Shown here: positions 31,640 to 44,600 of the stretch, in pieces
Layout of the letters: each line of letters opens with the position of its first letter
Numbering within the stretch: position 1 is the stretch's first letter
Assembly: GCA_936440205.1 (NCBI GenBank)
Contig: OW387136.1
Span: forward strand, 48,692,232-48,756,231
Length of the DNA stretch: 64,000 nucleotides
Source of the DNA: Lepidonotus clava
Lineage: Eukaryota; Annelida; Polychaeta; Phyllodocida; Polynoidae
Direction: 5' to 3'
The notes under the pieces: generated by a model
The model's input: the letters and a program-made list of their open reading frames with translations, nothing else
What the model was told of the DNA's origin: nothing
The model's database searches: none
Position numbers and translations under genes: made by a program

Positions 31640-32380
31640 AGTCGCCCCTGGCCGGTGACGCCAGCCATGATGCGCGCATGGCGTCAGGTGAACTCGCGCA
31701 TGGTGGAGTTGTACCAGTACATGCATCTCATCTTTGGCACGGCCACCTACGCCCCCGCCGCCCCGAGCAGCCACGTCACGCATACTGCGCACGCCATCTT
31801 CGAGCTGCTTGCCCTACGACAAAAACTTCCCGCTGAGACGACAACGCACGAAGAATGCACAGCCGAGTCAGTCCCCTGTAGCTTTGGTGGAGGCGATCAA
31901 CTGCTGAGAGAAGCGCAGGGTGATGATGATGAGCAGTTACCCAAAGATGCCTTGAAGCGCGAGCAAGATGCCTCATCGCAGCCCCAGCAACACCCAAACT
32001 CCCTCAGACTTACCACCCAACCCACCCCCACCCCCACTGAGTCCCCACCCCCAGAGCCCTACCTTTTAGAGTCCTTGAGGCCCTCAGCCCCCTTGAAACC
32101 CAATGAAATATCCACAGTACCCCAAGCGGGGACATCCCAAACCCAATACAGTACGCGTACCATTCGGTGTCCCTACCACAGAGATGAGCAGGTTAGCGAC
32201 ACATCGAGCGAGTCCGAGTCTGAGCTGGCGCTGGCGGACGAGCTGCTCGGGGGTGTCATTGGGAACAGTGGCGCCACCCGGAAGAGGCGGCGGGAACTTA
32301 TGGAGGTGCAGGAGGCCGAAGCATGGCGCCGCGTCAAGGGGCTTCTCCAGGAGTGCAGCCAGCTCGACACACTTCTACAG
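31640..32380 (+). CDS. Ankyrin/SOCS gene, exon with Pro/Ser-rich N-terminal region
   Basis: The acceptor is TTGATTTTCAG before AGTCGCCCC and the donor is CTACAG before GTGAGT. The 741 bases are 247 codons, phase 0 at both ends. It starts SRPWPVTPAMMRAWRQ, so the gene either starts at one of the two adjacent Met codons or continues from an upstream exon. It is strikingly GC-rich compared with its introns and ends RRRELMEVQEAEAWRRVKGLL, a likely helix before the repeats. Confidence 0.8.
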
Positions 32381-35300
32381 GTGAGTGGAGTTAGAGGGTA
32401 ACTTAAAATATCTCAATTTACTAGTGCACTTTTTTCTGCCCGGAGATTCAGGATCTTATGAAATTAATACGTTTATATCCATGTAAATTCTGTAGCTTGG
32501 GAATTATTTATCATTTCTAAGTTGATAATCGACAGCTTTTTGTGGGTGACTGAATTTTTGCCTTGAAGAAGCCGGGGTGTGTAGCATCATGATTTTTCAT
32601 GTATAATTTCAATAAAAACTTAAAATGGCGTTAATGCTAACTCTAAAACGATAATGCAAAGTTTTATACATGTAAAACTAAATATTACAAAGAGATGAAA
32701 GTGTCATATGGCTCCTCACCAAGTCCTGTCAACAATGTATGTGAAAGTGGTTAACTGATAAACAAAAATTAATTATAATAACCCTACCCCCATTCACGCA
32801 AATGTCTTTATCCAACCCACTGTAGGTGACCATAGACGACGGTCCTAACGTGCTGCTGATGGCTGTCATTAACGATGACCAGGACGTGCTCCAGCTCTTA
32901 ATTCGAGAAGGTATCGACCTAAACCAGCCGCACTGCACGCTGCCGCTCCACCTGGCCGCCAGCCTGGGCAACCTCCCCGTGGTGCGCACGCTGCTCGCGG
33001 CAGGGACCAACCCGGGCAGCGAGGCTGGGATGTGCCACCCGCGCCCCCATCACCCGATCAAACACGTCCCATCCCGCTTCCACTTCCTGGAAACCGACAT
33101 CTATGTGTGTGACAGCGACCACCAACTGCCACTTATGTACGCCTTGGAACACGATCATGTCGAGACTGCGCGATGTTTGCTGGAGTTTGGCGTTGAGAAG
33201 CCGAATACCAACTGGCCGTATAACCGGTACCCGCTGCACTATGCATGTAGCCAGGGCGCAATACACTGTGTAAGGTACCTTGTGGGCATCCGTCCCGGGG
33301 AAATTAACACGGTGGATGAGGAAGGTATGACCCCGTTGCTGCACGCTGTACGCTGGGGGCATGCCCTTGTCAAGTTCCTCGTGGAGTCGGGCGCTAACGT
33401 CCACGCCCGGACCAGGAAGGGAAAGGGTGCGCTACACCTCCTCTACTCCTCCATTCAGAACCCGCTGGAGCTACACGCCACCACCAAGTTCCTTCTGGGT
33501 GAGACCTCTCAACAAAACCAGCAGGCTTTTAATTCGCAGTGTTCAATAGGTCCCTCAAATAATATTTGTTACTGTTTAAAGTTACTGTTTAACACTACAA
33601 ATTATTGAACCGTTGATTAATTATAGACGCATGAAGGGGGAACCTGAAGGGGGATGGGGATCAAGGACGTTAGTACATTTCTAATGCATATTCCATGTTA
33701 AGGGGTTACATGGGGGTCTAGAAAACATGTAAAAGTACGTACCTAATTATGGACGGTGCCTATCTACCATATAATTAGTTCAAGTGAACACGTTTTCTTT
33801 TAAGCCATACATTTCGTGCTAAACGGTAATGAGACAGGTCCAAAATGCGGTTAGCCAATATAATATTATAGTACTTATTAGCAGCTTATCAAAGCTAGTG
33901 TGAGACAAATGATATCTAGCTAAATGTGCGTCATCGACTGGTTACAGAATTTCTAAGTTCGAGATAATGATTTCATCTACTGAAACAAACCACAATGCAA
34001 ATCAAGCAAATTTTTATCAGAATAATTACACTTTTTTCCTCCTTTTAATCTACAGGTACTGGTATGGAGCAGGACGTGAACCGGGTAGACGCTCAGGGCA
34101 ACTCGCTCCTCCACGAGTTAGTCGCCCAGGTGAACCGCATCATCGGTACAAGCTGGGAGAGGGAGAGCAGCTGGTCGAACCACTCAGTGAGCAACTCGCT
34201 GAGTAGTTGGTCACTGAGCAGCTCAGAAAGTAGGTCAAGGAGCAGCTCACTAACTGGGTCAGTGAGAAGATGTAGGTCACTGAGCAGTTTGAGTATTGAC
34301 TCAGAAGAGGCTGAAAACCAGCAAAGACAGTTTGATGAGGAAGTAATAGACACGCTTGACTTGCTGCTCAGTTTCAACTGTGATGCGAACATCGTAAACA
34401 ACAGTGGGGTAACTGCTCTCCACAAGCTCCTCCTCTCGCTCGACTTCGTTTTGAGTGATGACACGAGTAGTATGACTCTAGAGACTCTGCCCGCCCGAGA
34501 ACAGTACAAGATAGACTTTGCCGTGATGGAACGCACCATTGATGTTTTACTGAGACATCGAACCAACCCAAATGCGCTGACAGCAGCGAGTCGCGGTCCA
34601 CTGATCATCATGTTACAAATGCTCGTGAACACTGACCCTGTAGTTTTAACACGATGCAGTGAGGGTTACCTCAACTGCCTCTCTGTCTTGCTGGAAAGTG
34701 GCGCTCAACCCAGCCTCAACCTTCACACCCATCTCAACGTGGTGGCCGTTATGACTAAATTCGGCCACTGCTGCCTGCAGATCCGCAACGCAGAAATCCA
34801 GGACGCGATATCGGAGATGCTCAAGCGCATCATGACGCTTCTACTGCGCTACGGCCTCAACTCGAACCACTCGACTCACGGACGTAAAGCCAAATACCTA
34901 GAGTGCACGAGTGGGAACATTTTACTGGAGACTGTTAAATTAGCCGCGTTCATCCGTCAACCCACAGACCTGCTCCGGGTCCACAGTTGGGTGCTCACAT
35001 TGCTGCAGGGCGGGGCGGACCCCGATGTCGAGCCGTACCCCTCCGACCCCATCATCTGCCACTCGCAGGGCTCGATATTCCTCAAACCGAAGGGTACTCA
35101 GGCGGTGAACCAGTACATGTACGACATCCAGGACTTCAGTCAGATCTTTGACGGAGGCTTCGCGGAGATGCTCCTCCTGCTCTTCTTCAACACTATGGAC
35201 CACGAGGCCCTCTTTCAGTGCATGAACACGGCCAAGTTTTTGTCGCGTTTCGACCCCAACCGCGCCCCGAGCGGGCGGTTCCTACAGCTGATCCATACTC

Positions 35301-35437
35301 TTTCCTCCCGGCCACGGAGTCTCAAACAGATCGCCCGGCTCACAATCTACAAATCAATCGACAGACAGCTGTCTCTATGTGTCCCCCACCTCCCACTTCC
35401 CACACAGCTTAGAAACTACCTCCTGAACATCGAGTAA
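31640..35437 (+). CDS. Ankyrin-repeat protein with C-terminal SOCS box (three exons, 5' end uncertain)
   Basis: Exons 31640-32380, 32826-33498 and 34056-35437 join in consistent phases (0, then 1) to give about 931 residues. Residues 1-247 are Pro/Ser/acid-rich after a short helical start. Residues 248-690 hold about seven or eight ankyrin repeats, for example CTLPLHLAASLGNLPVVRTLL, RYPLHYACSQGAIHCVRYLV, GMTPLLHAVRWGHALVKFLV and GVTALHKLLLSLD, interrupted by a Ser/Arg-rich loop encoded near 34160-34320. The last 45 residues are a SOCS box: SLKQIARLTI fits the Elongin-BC box and LPLPTQLRNYL fits the Cul5 box. It should act as substrate receptor of a CUL5 ubiquitin ligase. It is longer than usual ASB proteins; I cannot name the orthologue. 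The first Met could be at 31667 or in an upstream exon. Confidence 0.82.
32826..33498 (+). CDS. Ankyrin/SOCS gene, first ankyrin-repeat exon
   Basis: The acceptor is CACTGTAG before GTGACC and the donor is CTTCTGG before GTGAGA. The 673 bases leave phase 1. Five to six ankyrin repeats are encoded, with the canonical PLHLAA, PLHYAC and TPLLHAV cores, and a longer His/Pro-containing insertion between the second and third. Confidence 0.88.
34056..35437 (+). CDS. Ankyrin/SOCS gene, last exon with SOCS box
   Basis: The acceptor is TTTAATCTACAG before GTACTGG, and the frame closes with TAA at 35435-35437. It encodes two further ankyrin-type cores (NSLLHELV, TALHKLL), a low-complexity Ser/Arg segment built from AGYTCACTGAGCAG-like repeats, a helical region, and the SOCS box near 35310-35434. 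Confidence 0.85.
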
Positions 35438-36183
35438 ACTGCATGAATTTGGAAGCCAATGCTGTCTCGATCTAATGGGGTCTAAGGTTAATGGCCTCAA
35501 AGGTTAAAGTAATGGCCGGGTAAACTCGCTTGGTTTAAGGTTGCAGTGGATGTTTTGTAATGAGTCAACATCTTCGTTCACGTTTGTGACTGTTTTTGCT
35601 TAAGATTTAAGTATTGTGAAGACTAGCGTGAAAATCACTATTATATCATTATGGCCATAAGAGATTATAAGGAGTGTTAGTTCTTTCTATGTAATCCAAA
35701 AATTGCTGACCATTTGTATTCAATTCATGTTATAAGTCAGTTATGTCAGTTAGTTTTATTAATGTGAGTATATTACTTAAACTTGGCCATATTTTGTATC
35801 CCTTAGCTTTAGTTACAATGTAGCACTGAAGCGGGCGGCTTGCTCTATTTTTCAACCACATTAGTAAAGTGCCTTGTACAAATTCCCCAAATCTGAAACG
35901 TCCTTTCTCTGAATAACCTAGCCCTGCCATCCGCACATGGTCTCCAGCCCTTTGGAACTCTGAAATAAGTATTAGCTCTTAGCTTAGACCTTGTGCTGTT
36001 ACAGATAAGAGGAATGAGGACAAGGGTTGTTTCTTTCATGATAAGTAGATGTACAAAAGAATGGTAGGATAGTTAGCTGTCAATATTTGATTTTCCAAAC
36101 AACGGATATCTAATTTCAAATGAGCTGATAACAGTTTGCGAAAGAGGTGAAATTTGAGGATTTTCTTTTCGAAAAGGGATTGA

Positions 36184-36189
36184 AATAAA
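36184..36189 (+). terminator. Candidate polyadenylation signal of the ankyrin/SOCS gene
   Basis: AATAAA about 750 bases after the stop codon is the first canonical signal I find on the plus strand downstream of the gene. A GT-rich stretch follows loosely. Confidence 0.4.
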
Positions 36190-37981
36190 GCTTTGTCGTT
36201 TCTAAAGATCCCATTCACTCTCCAATCACAATCCTCTTTCCCTCTCGGAGACAAATAGTTTTAGTGTAGGAACCTGTGCTTTGAGAGTGATCCACCCGTT
36301 CAAGTAACGGTGCTATCTGTCCGTTCAGTGGTTGTGAAAAGAATGTGTTGTGTGGGGAGAATTAAGGGACTATCCAATAGTATGAGAAAGGGGGAACGAG
36401 ATCACTTTTTGATTCATACCGAGTCAAATTTACCGAAGATGTTTCCAAAAAGCAGAGAGAGGGTAAAACAATAGCCAGAATTAGGTGAACCGAGAGAATT
36501 ATTCCATACTTCTAAGTCTAAGGAGCTTAGATACTGTTTGGTTAGTTATATCTGATATGTCGGCAGTGTCTAGATCTCGTGTGAATTTACCACTTAACCT
36601 GTTTACCAGCTGTTTAAGTTAGGTTGAGTATTGTGCGTGTTGGATTAGGGATAACAATTGTGGAATATATTATATTACCTAACGAATAGGCGACTTCGAT
36701 GTAATATCTTCAAAATGTAAAATCAGAGTCAACGCACGGACGTACTCCGAATTTATAGTTGGGTCTCATCATTCCGTAATTGTTTTGCCCCCCCCCCCCA
36801 AAAAAAAGAAAAAAAGAAACCTATTCAATCATCGACCGCAGTCAACAATATTCCATGTACAAACGATCTGTATTAGTGTAACTGGCCGGATAGCGTTTGT
36901 TTGACTGAACAGATCTCACCATTTAAAATCTCTGACATAATATTATATGAAAAAATATCATTATATAACGATGTGAGCAATGCTTTTCTTTTTGTTCGTA
37001 TCAATACAACCTATGTATAGAGTTAAGGCACAACTAACGAAACACCGCACCAATGTTTCGCATGAATTATGTACTAAAGGTTTAATGATTTTGTTGACGA
37101 TTAATTTACTTTACTGATGTATCTAATTTAGATAGCAAGATTACAAGTTAGTTATGATGACTAACGGTCTCGTAAATGGTTTAAAAATGTCCTGATGATC
37201 TTATGTTTTCAAGTCATCTGGGTCTACGATTTAGTTGTTAAGTTTCTCCTAGTTTACTCTTCTTGACAAGCCACTATGGTGCTTTTTTCTCATGGTAATA
37301 GACAACCCTCGAAATCTCTTCCAATCAAGCTTTCCATGTGTCCACTAAAGCGCTATAAAAAAATACTCTTATCAAAGATGAGCCAAAAGCAATATTGTGC
37401 TCAAGAGTTAAAACATTTTGTAAACTCAAAAGATAAAAATTAAAAACATGTGCTTAAGAGTCTAAATCAAGCCACTTTGTATTATCCATGAAAACTAGAT
37501 TAAACTACGTTGAATTCCAAGAGAGAACAGTATTTGCTAAATGTTTTTAAACATAGTGGAATCTTCGTGGGTCTGCATTAATTCATATCGGATATAGCAG
37601 GGTCCCTCTTTGGGCACAACGTTGCTTATAGCAAATCACAATTTTACAATTTCAGCATTTTAAAACTGGTTATCTGCATTAAGACTTTTCATGGACTTTC
37701 ATTCTCATGTATCACGTGCAGTTCAATGGAGACATTGAATCAAGGAAGTATTCCGCTCCTACTAGCGCTTAATGTAGACGGGATTTCGTTACCCTTAGTA
37801 GTCAAGCTACTCTCAGTATTTTTGCATGTTCAGTTTTGATTTACTCCAGTATTTAGTCAACGTCGCTCAAGGCTGTCTGCACACCTACTGAGGTATAAAA
37901 TGTTAGTTTAGCGAAACTGGAAGAACTATTCTAACAAAAGCATTCCTCGTGTCGATTCCCAGAATCAATGTGATGGCCTGA

Positions 37982-38211
37982 TGTCACGGTAATTGCGCTA
38001 ACCACTCGCCAAATCGCCGATGGCGAATGCAGAATTAATCTGGCGAATTGTGCTATAAGATTACCAAAATTAGACTCCAGTCCCTCTAAGTTCAAAGTTC
38101 CAAGTTAAATTAAGAATTCATATCTTATGGCGAATTCAAATCGTGATGAATTCGCCAATTTGGCGACTTTAAAAGGGGGCTTAGCACGAACCTAAAGTTA
38201 CTGTGACAATA
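37982..38211. mobile_element. Foldback/MITE-like element with GCCAAAT inverted repeats
   Basis: Left TGTCACGGTAATTGCGCTAA and CTCGCCAAATCGCC are matched on the right, in inverse order, by GAATTCGCCAATTTGGCGAC and CTTAGCACG...AGTTACTGTGACA. The arms are imperfect, with extra bases on the right arm. The interior repeats GGCGAAT words. No coding capacity. Confidence 0.55.
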
Positions 38212-39765
38212 TGAACGATGGTCCTTGGCGCACGTGGTCCATCGGGCGGGTGCGTTCTATATCAGTAGTTCTATGGTAATACATGTAAATAATGTCATAA
38301 GGAATCATAACGGCCAGATAGCAGTAGCGTCTAGGCTAGAAATTCCAAAATCAATAGGAAGTTCGATGATTGAACAGACAATTAACTATAGACCCTGTGA
38401 AATACTTATGTCGAACATTGACAAGGCCTATGAATTATTCAGGGCGCTCTGAATTAATTGTTAAGGTGTTAAGGGTAACTTGTGATATGCAACCAAAGTT
38501 AGTCATCGTATATTTTGTGGATTTTTAAAGGCAAAATATCACAATTTATAAACTAACATATCACGAAATATCTTCAAAGTTAGTCGTATAAGATTGTATT
38601 TAAACAAAAACAAAGAGTTTATGAGTGAAACACTCGTTAAATCGATTAAATCTAGCATTTAGATTTTGTAAATTCCTAGACTATTTATTTTTGCGACGTT
38701 CGTGGAAAAACGACCTAGCACCGATTTGCTTAAAACACTTTTGTGTTTAAAACATTTAAAATGTATTGGTGTATTTGGATGCACCTAATGGCACTTTATC
38801 TTGGACTGAGCATCAATTCTGTGTTACCAACTCAGATAGGGGCCGGTAATTGTACGTCTATTAATGTAAGGTATACCAGAGACCTTTGATAATCTTTAGT
38901 ATTAGGTTGAGTACATAACCTTAATTCATTCTCAAAGATCTGTCAATAAATGATTCGAAGTGTACTTCTTTTCGTCTGAGAATGTTCCTTCGTACATAAT
39001 CAACGTAAATGTACTATATGCTGTTCAGTCAATATGTGCTCGACTTTTTCTCATGTGTTGTGAGGATTCAACCCGTTAACTAATAAATCGACATAATATG
39101 AAGCAGTGTTGTTTTCTTCAGTTCAGTGATATAAATCAGATGATTTACCAATTTCAGCCTGTAAAAATCGACGTCGTTACCCTATCACGATAACCAGTAT
39201 TTGGGTCTCAGTGGCATAAGTAGAGCACTGGTCTTCCAAGTCGTTGGGATTGGGCTAAGCTGAGCCTAATAGGCCCTAATAGAAGGCCCCAAATTTAAGG
39301 AGAGGGGAGGGGTTGGGGGGGGTACAATTTCAAAAGAAAATCGGAAAGCAGGGGGATCGAGTGTGTGCTCTGGTTTAGTTCTCCCATTGTGTCTTTTAAG
39401 GGGTCATCAAAGGCCATGGTGTATGGTGCCATATAAATGATTTCTCCATGACTTGAATCATACGTGTATTCTTTTCAATATACATCTCATCTGTTGGAGA
39501 TTAACATTTTGAAATTGGTCGCACTATTTATAAATTACATTAACCCACTGTATTGAACAAAGTAATCATACTCCGTAGGTCTGTAAATAAATAGATATGC
39601 AAGTATGATACGCTGCAAGTCAATAATATCGTCGAGGAAAAACTGCCTTACAAAATTCCGGGATTATTTTTGAAAATCAATATTTTTCAATGGAAATGTT
39701 CCTCTCCCCCCCGATTTGCCTCTGGTAGGCCTATAGCAGCTTAAATAAAGGGTTTGTGAGAACAC

Positions 39766-39925
39766 CGATAGTGGCTGATGCAACTTTTTGAAAAGGTGGG
39801 GGCGCCCTAATCGAGACGGAGGTGCCCCCTTTTCCTCAAAATTTGTCATTGAAAAAAATCTCAATTTCGCCAACGAAAAAAAAGGGCCCGTTCCCTCCTC
39901 CCGACTCTAAAATCCACCTCTGACC
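39766..39925. mobile_element. Degraded hAT-like MITE, CAGTGGCGGAT family
   Basis: AGTGGCTGATGCAACTTTTTGAAAAGGTGGGGGCGCC at the left (abbreviated here as AGTGGCTGATGCA) and ATCCACCTCTG at the right resemble the ends of the copy at 23520-23702. The interior shares the C-rich and TCAATTTCGCC-like segments. Confidence 0.5.
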
Positions 39926-41424
39926 GGCATCTCGTTTAATTGATAACAATTCTCACGTCGATTGCGCTCACTGGTGCATTACTTTGCTAATAGGTGGCGC
40001 CACTCGCCGAGCCTTAGTACGGAGGACAGAACGCGGCGTTGCTTTTATAAATCTTTGGCATTAGTATATCTTTTCATGTTACAAGTATTAACCGTCCATT
40101 TAACCGGGAGGTTTAAAAAGATTTGACACACTGCATAGCACTGTAAGAACTACTACGTTACGGTTACAGAGCTCCATAACAAATATTCACAGTTTTGCTT
40201 ATTTACGTGCACAACAGTTTCTCTTGTTCACATAAGCATTTGTAGCTTAATATTCAAATAGTTATTCTAGGCACTGAAAGCCGGTGAATGTAATAATGTG
40301 GAATTGCAACGTTGATTTCCTCGTTTTGCATGTAAGAGGTTATTAGCATTCATCCATAATCCCTCGCAACTCCTTGTGCGTACCAGAGCAAGTTTACGGG
40401 TGTTAAATCTTATCTCATTATATCCAGATTGATGAAAATAGCAATAAGGTGTCAGTAAATACAAATCAGAAATACTAATATTCCGATTCGTCTTACAAAA
40501 AATAAAAAGGGTGCCTACAGATTTTGTCTTTTAAATTATTGGACAAGTCAGTACGGGTTTTTGTGCATGACCTCGCAACACGTCATCAAATTTGGACTTT
40601 ACATTTTACGAGGTTGCCCTTCCTATTACCACTACGATAATATCTTCAAATTCTTATTCATGTTGTTTCCAACGAATGGTTGGCTGATAATTTAAAGCTA
40701 GTGTCACCGTTTTAGGTTACATGGCAAAGACAAAGCTTTTGACAATAGAACCTGGTGAGGGGATGTAGTCGATCTACGAGAAACCGGCCACCGGTTCAGA
40801 TGATCGCTATAACATCACTGTACAGTTTTTAGCTTGTACAAAGTACTGTGACCGCATCTGTTTGGGGTGAGAGCCATGGCAAGGCATGTTGGAGTAGCAT
40901 GAATTGCACAGGCTCTTAACCCGGCCTTAGGGTCATGTGCGTATTTCTTTAACTTTTTATTTTGGCTAACGCATTTTAATTTTAGTGTGAAGAACCCCAC
41001 AAAACCCGCATGCGTTTTTCAGTCCAAGTAACAGGATAAGCTCATATGTATATAATTATTAACTTTTGACTGAAATATCGGTATTCTTTTTCAGACGCCA
41101 CTCAGGAGAGAAAAATCCGGAAAAGTATGAAACATTTCCGATTTTCACTTTTGAAACTAAAAGGGCCAAGCTATTCATTAAGAAAAGTTAATTTTGTATT
41201 TGAGATGCTTAGAATTGCTAAAATAACTCCCAATGTAAAAATTCTGATTTGGAAAAGAGAAGCCGATTTCATTTTATACTGAGCTAATAAAAAAATCCGG
41301 AAAAATGGCATCCCTTATCTACAGGACTCCATACGGTTGGTGCTTTTCACTCGTAGTCTGTATCAATGAGAGATTCATATTAGGTTAAAACAACACAACA
41401 AGGTGTGTTCCCTTCGATAATGTC

Positions 41425-41430
41425 TTTATT
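41425..41430 (-). terminator. RPS4: Polyadenylation signal of RPS4
   Basis: TTTATT on the plus strand is AATAAA on the minus strand, about 50 bases beyond the RPS4 stop codon, a normal distance for a ribosomal protein mRNA with a very short 3' UTR. Confidence 0.8.
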
Positions 41431-41479
41431 CTCTGCTGATCTGTACAGGTGTTATTTTTCTGCAGGCTGTAGTCCGAGT

Positions 41480-41603
41480 TTACTGCGACTTGGCAGCGAT
41501 TCTCCGGTCCCGCTCCTCGGCGATGGACAGCTTGACTCCCTTACCGCGGGGCAGGGACACCCACGGCTTGTTGCCCTTTCCGATGATGAACACGTTCACC
41601 AAC
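41480..41603 (-). CDS. RPS4: RPS4 coding exon 7
   Basis: Begins after TGTTTCAG, reads [17 protein letters not shown], ends KSQ and TAA at 41480-41482. It matches the eS4 C-terminus. Confidence 0.95.
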
Positions 41604-44600
41604 CTGAAACACAGCAAATGATAACGTTAACTACATTCGTTGCTGGAGTATGGGTCAGATATGAAGAGTTTTAAGGTTGTTTCCTCGCAGGAAGGTCTAT
41701 TTCAAGTTTTACCTGTCTAGTGGACAAATCTACATGACCGTGACATAACTTTGCTGAATTTGAACACTCAAGTCCAGGGCGTTTATCTTAAGACCAGAAT
41801 GCGAAAGTTTTAGTCGTAGGGAGAGATATCGTATTTCTTATTTCAGAAATGGTATAAAATAACTTCAGAAACATTAAGAGGGTGTTGATAACCTTCAAAA
41901 CGGCAGGACTTTTTAAAATTGCATTTCTTTCACGGTTGGCGTGGGACCTTCGATTTGAAGTGCACCATGTCCACACATTCCTGCATGATGCTCGCTTTAT
42001 GTTTAATATCACACGAATCTTTTCATCTTCCAAGTTTTTCAGATTCCTGCTAGTTTATACATCACAGAAATATTTATTCTAATAACAATTGAACGTTATA
42101 GAAAATAGTCCCATCCTCGGCGGGGAAACGTACCGTGTGGCGAAGGTGTGGCCCAGAGCGTCCTTGATGTGTACGATGTCGAATGATCCGGGATGCCTTT
42201 CGCGGTGGGTAACCAGACCCACACGCCCCAAGTTACGGCCTCCAGTGATCATGCACACGTTGCCTGAGGGACAAGAATAAGGGATTTTAGCTTTTTCTTT
42301 TCCATTTTTTCCCCCTGACGAGTCTGCCCAATGAAACCTCCCACAGCTGCCCTTAATCCAACGACTTTAGTCTGGCTTCATTCAATCCTATGTTTTATTT
42401 GTAGCTAAGTGCTGGCACGATCATTGTAGAATAGCAAGCAGATTGTCAAAAGAATCAATACACGGATAATGACGAAAGAAACATCAAATAAATTCAAATG
42501 CACAGAAACATTTAATCCCTACAACGTCATCTCCACTGTTTGAACATTAGCTCGTCGTATGAAATAGAATACACCAACAGAATATTTGGACACCTAGTTT
42601 ATGTGAATAATTTATTGAATGTTTGGGTACTTGGATAACGATTTTTCGTGGAGATAGAAAAGATTATCCATGAACGTCAGTTTTTTTGTCGCTTCAGCTT
42701 GAACCCAAGGTGGAATGGGAATCCTCCTCGGCTCGATTGTGAAGCACGCATTGGGTTTAAAATGCCATTTTTCATAATGGATATTCCCAATAAAAGTATG
42801 GAATCTTTATAGTCTGACAACTCCGTTTTCACATCCAAATTCCCGGATAAATTAACGTTCCTCTCCATGTTTTTCATTAATTCAATTCAGATTTATGTAA
42901 TCTGTATCTACTTCAGCACCAAGTATTTCATACAAAATAAGTCACCAAGGAAGTGTAACATCCCTAGAAGAACTAGGTCAATTTAAACCCCAGCTTCCAT
43001 GATTTGTCTGGTTTTTTATTTTGTGTTTGTTTTTAAAACTAGTATGAAATAGCTAAATTTTGCATGCAATTTAGTTAAGCTCAATTCTTGCAAAGTTAAG
43101 AGCACGAATCACAAACTCACCAGAGTCGAACTTGATGTAATCCTTGATCTTGCCGGTCTCGATGTCGACCTGAACGGTGTCGTTGACCTTGACGAGGGGG
43201 TCGGGGTAGCGGATGGTGCGCCCGTCGTGGGTGACCACGAAGGGAACGCCCTTCTGGTGTGTGCCAACCTTCTTCACCTTGCAAAGCTTGTACTGCAAGC
43301 GAAATATGAGATAATGTTAATGAATTCCATTACATTCAACGAAATCAAAACCAGATTAAAAACATGAGACATCCCCTTTAACATCCTTGGCTAAGTAGTT
43401 GGATAGCGGCCAAGATTTGGAGTACTTTTTAATATTTACTACTTTTTTGAAGGCTGGCAAACGATTTTCACTTCCTGGGAAATACTTTAACCTTTGGTTG
43501 ACCATTAAATCGAGGATGGAAAGTACCCGGTTTACGATTTTTCAATCTGGTTGTCCCCAAGCAAGCTGTCAACAGCTACGTGACCATAGGCAGTATTTTT
43601 TAAAACGCCGTTTTCACTGAACAAGGCCAACATTTTAACATTTTAACTGTAATGTCCAACCCATGCTCAAAATGTCAATGTCACTCAATATGTGTAGAAA
43701 AGACGTCTCATAGTTAGGTCATGAACATTGGACATAGGTCCGGCACTTCAAATGTGTTTTAAATTCAGTGATTCACTGTAACATCTCAGATAACATCTAC
43801 AATTGCGAGGCTACTATTGAAACCTACCTTAGCCTCTTCGGGTGAGATGCGGTGGATGGCAAAACGGCCTTTGACGTCAAAGATCAGACGGAAGTTTTCT
43901 GCGGTCTTGTCGATCTTGATGACATCTACAAAGAACAAGCGAATCAAACATAAATAAAATTGTTCAATTTACCGTTCAAGGAGGTCGCCGAAATTATGCC
44001 CAAGATTTCTGCCCCTTACATCCTAAGTTTTAGATAGGCAACCAGTTCGTGTACTCGAGTCCTCCATATAAAGCCAAATCTGTTTTAAAAGAAATAATGT
44101 CCAAAATTTCCCTTACCAAAAGTACAAAACAAATCCTGTCTGACAGTCTGTCCAACTGACTATCTTTAATTTAAAACCCAGTCGTTGATTTGAGATACAC
44201 GGTTAATTTCGAAGATTGTACTATTTAGCAATTATTTATACTGTATTCCCCCATGGTAATGCCAACCTGACACGGACTTCCCCGTGGGGAGTTGGGTCAG
44301 CGACCGTCGGGTGAACTTTTCTCTGGCCTAGTTTTGACCACGCCTGTCATTAAGAGGACAGTATGGCTTCGAATAGGCCTAATATATTTTGTATTTTTCC
44401 CATTAACATCTTCTGTCATATACATAACAATAATGCGATCATCTTTTTGAACTTTTTAATTTTGATCCAATGACAAGAGCTTATATAATATTTTCCAAAA
44501 ACAGCTTAGGTAAGGACGACCAGAAAACGAATTTGGGTCGTTCTCATGACAACCACATATATTGAAGCAATTATTTGAATCCTCCACCTTGATATTTATA

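Larger units (their letters stand above)
35438..41424. other. 3' UTR and intergenic region between the ankyrin/SOCS gene and RPS4
   Basis: The 3' UTR likely runs to the AATAAA at 36184-36189. Beyond it I see no gene on either strand. It holds a foldback at 37982-38211, a degraded hAT-like MITE near 39766-39925, and otherwise unique AT-rich DNA. Confidence 0.5.

Noticed and set aside
32919-33404. 161-codon minus-strand frame opposite the ankyrin exon
   Set aside because: Shadow of the real ankyrin-coding frame on the plus strand; the same holds for the minus-strand frame at 34093-34632.
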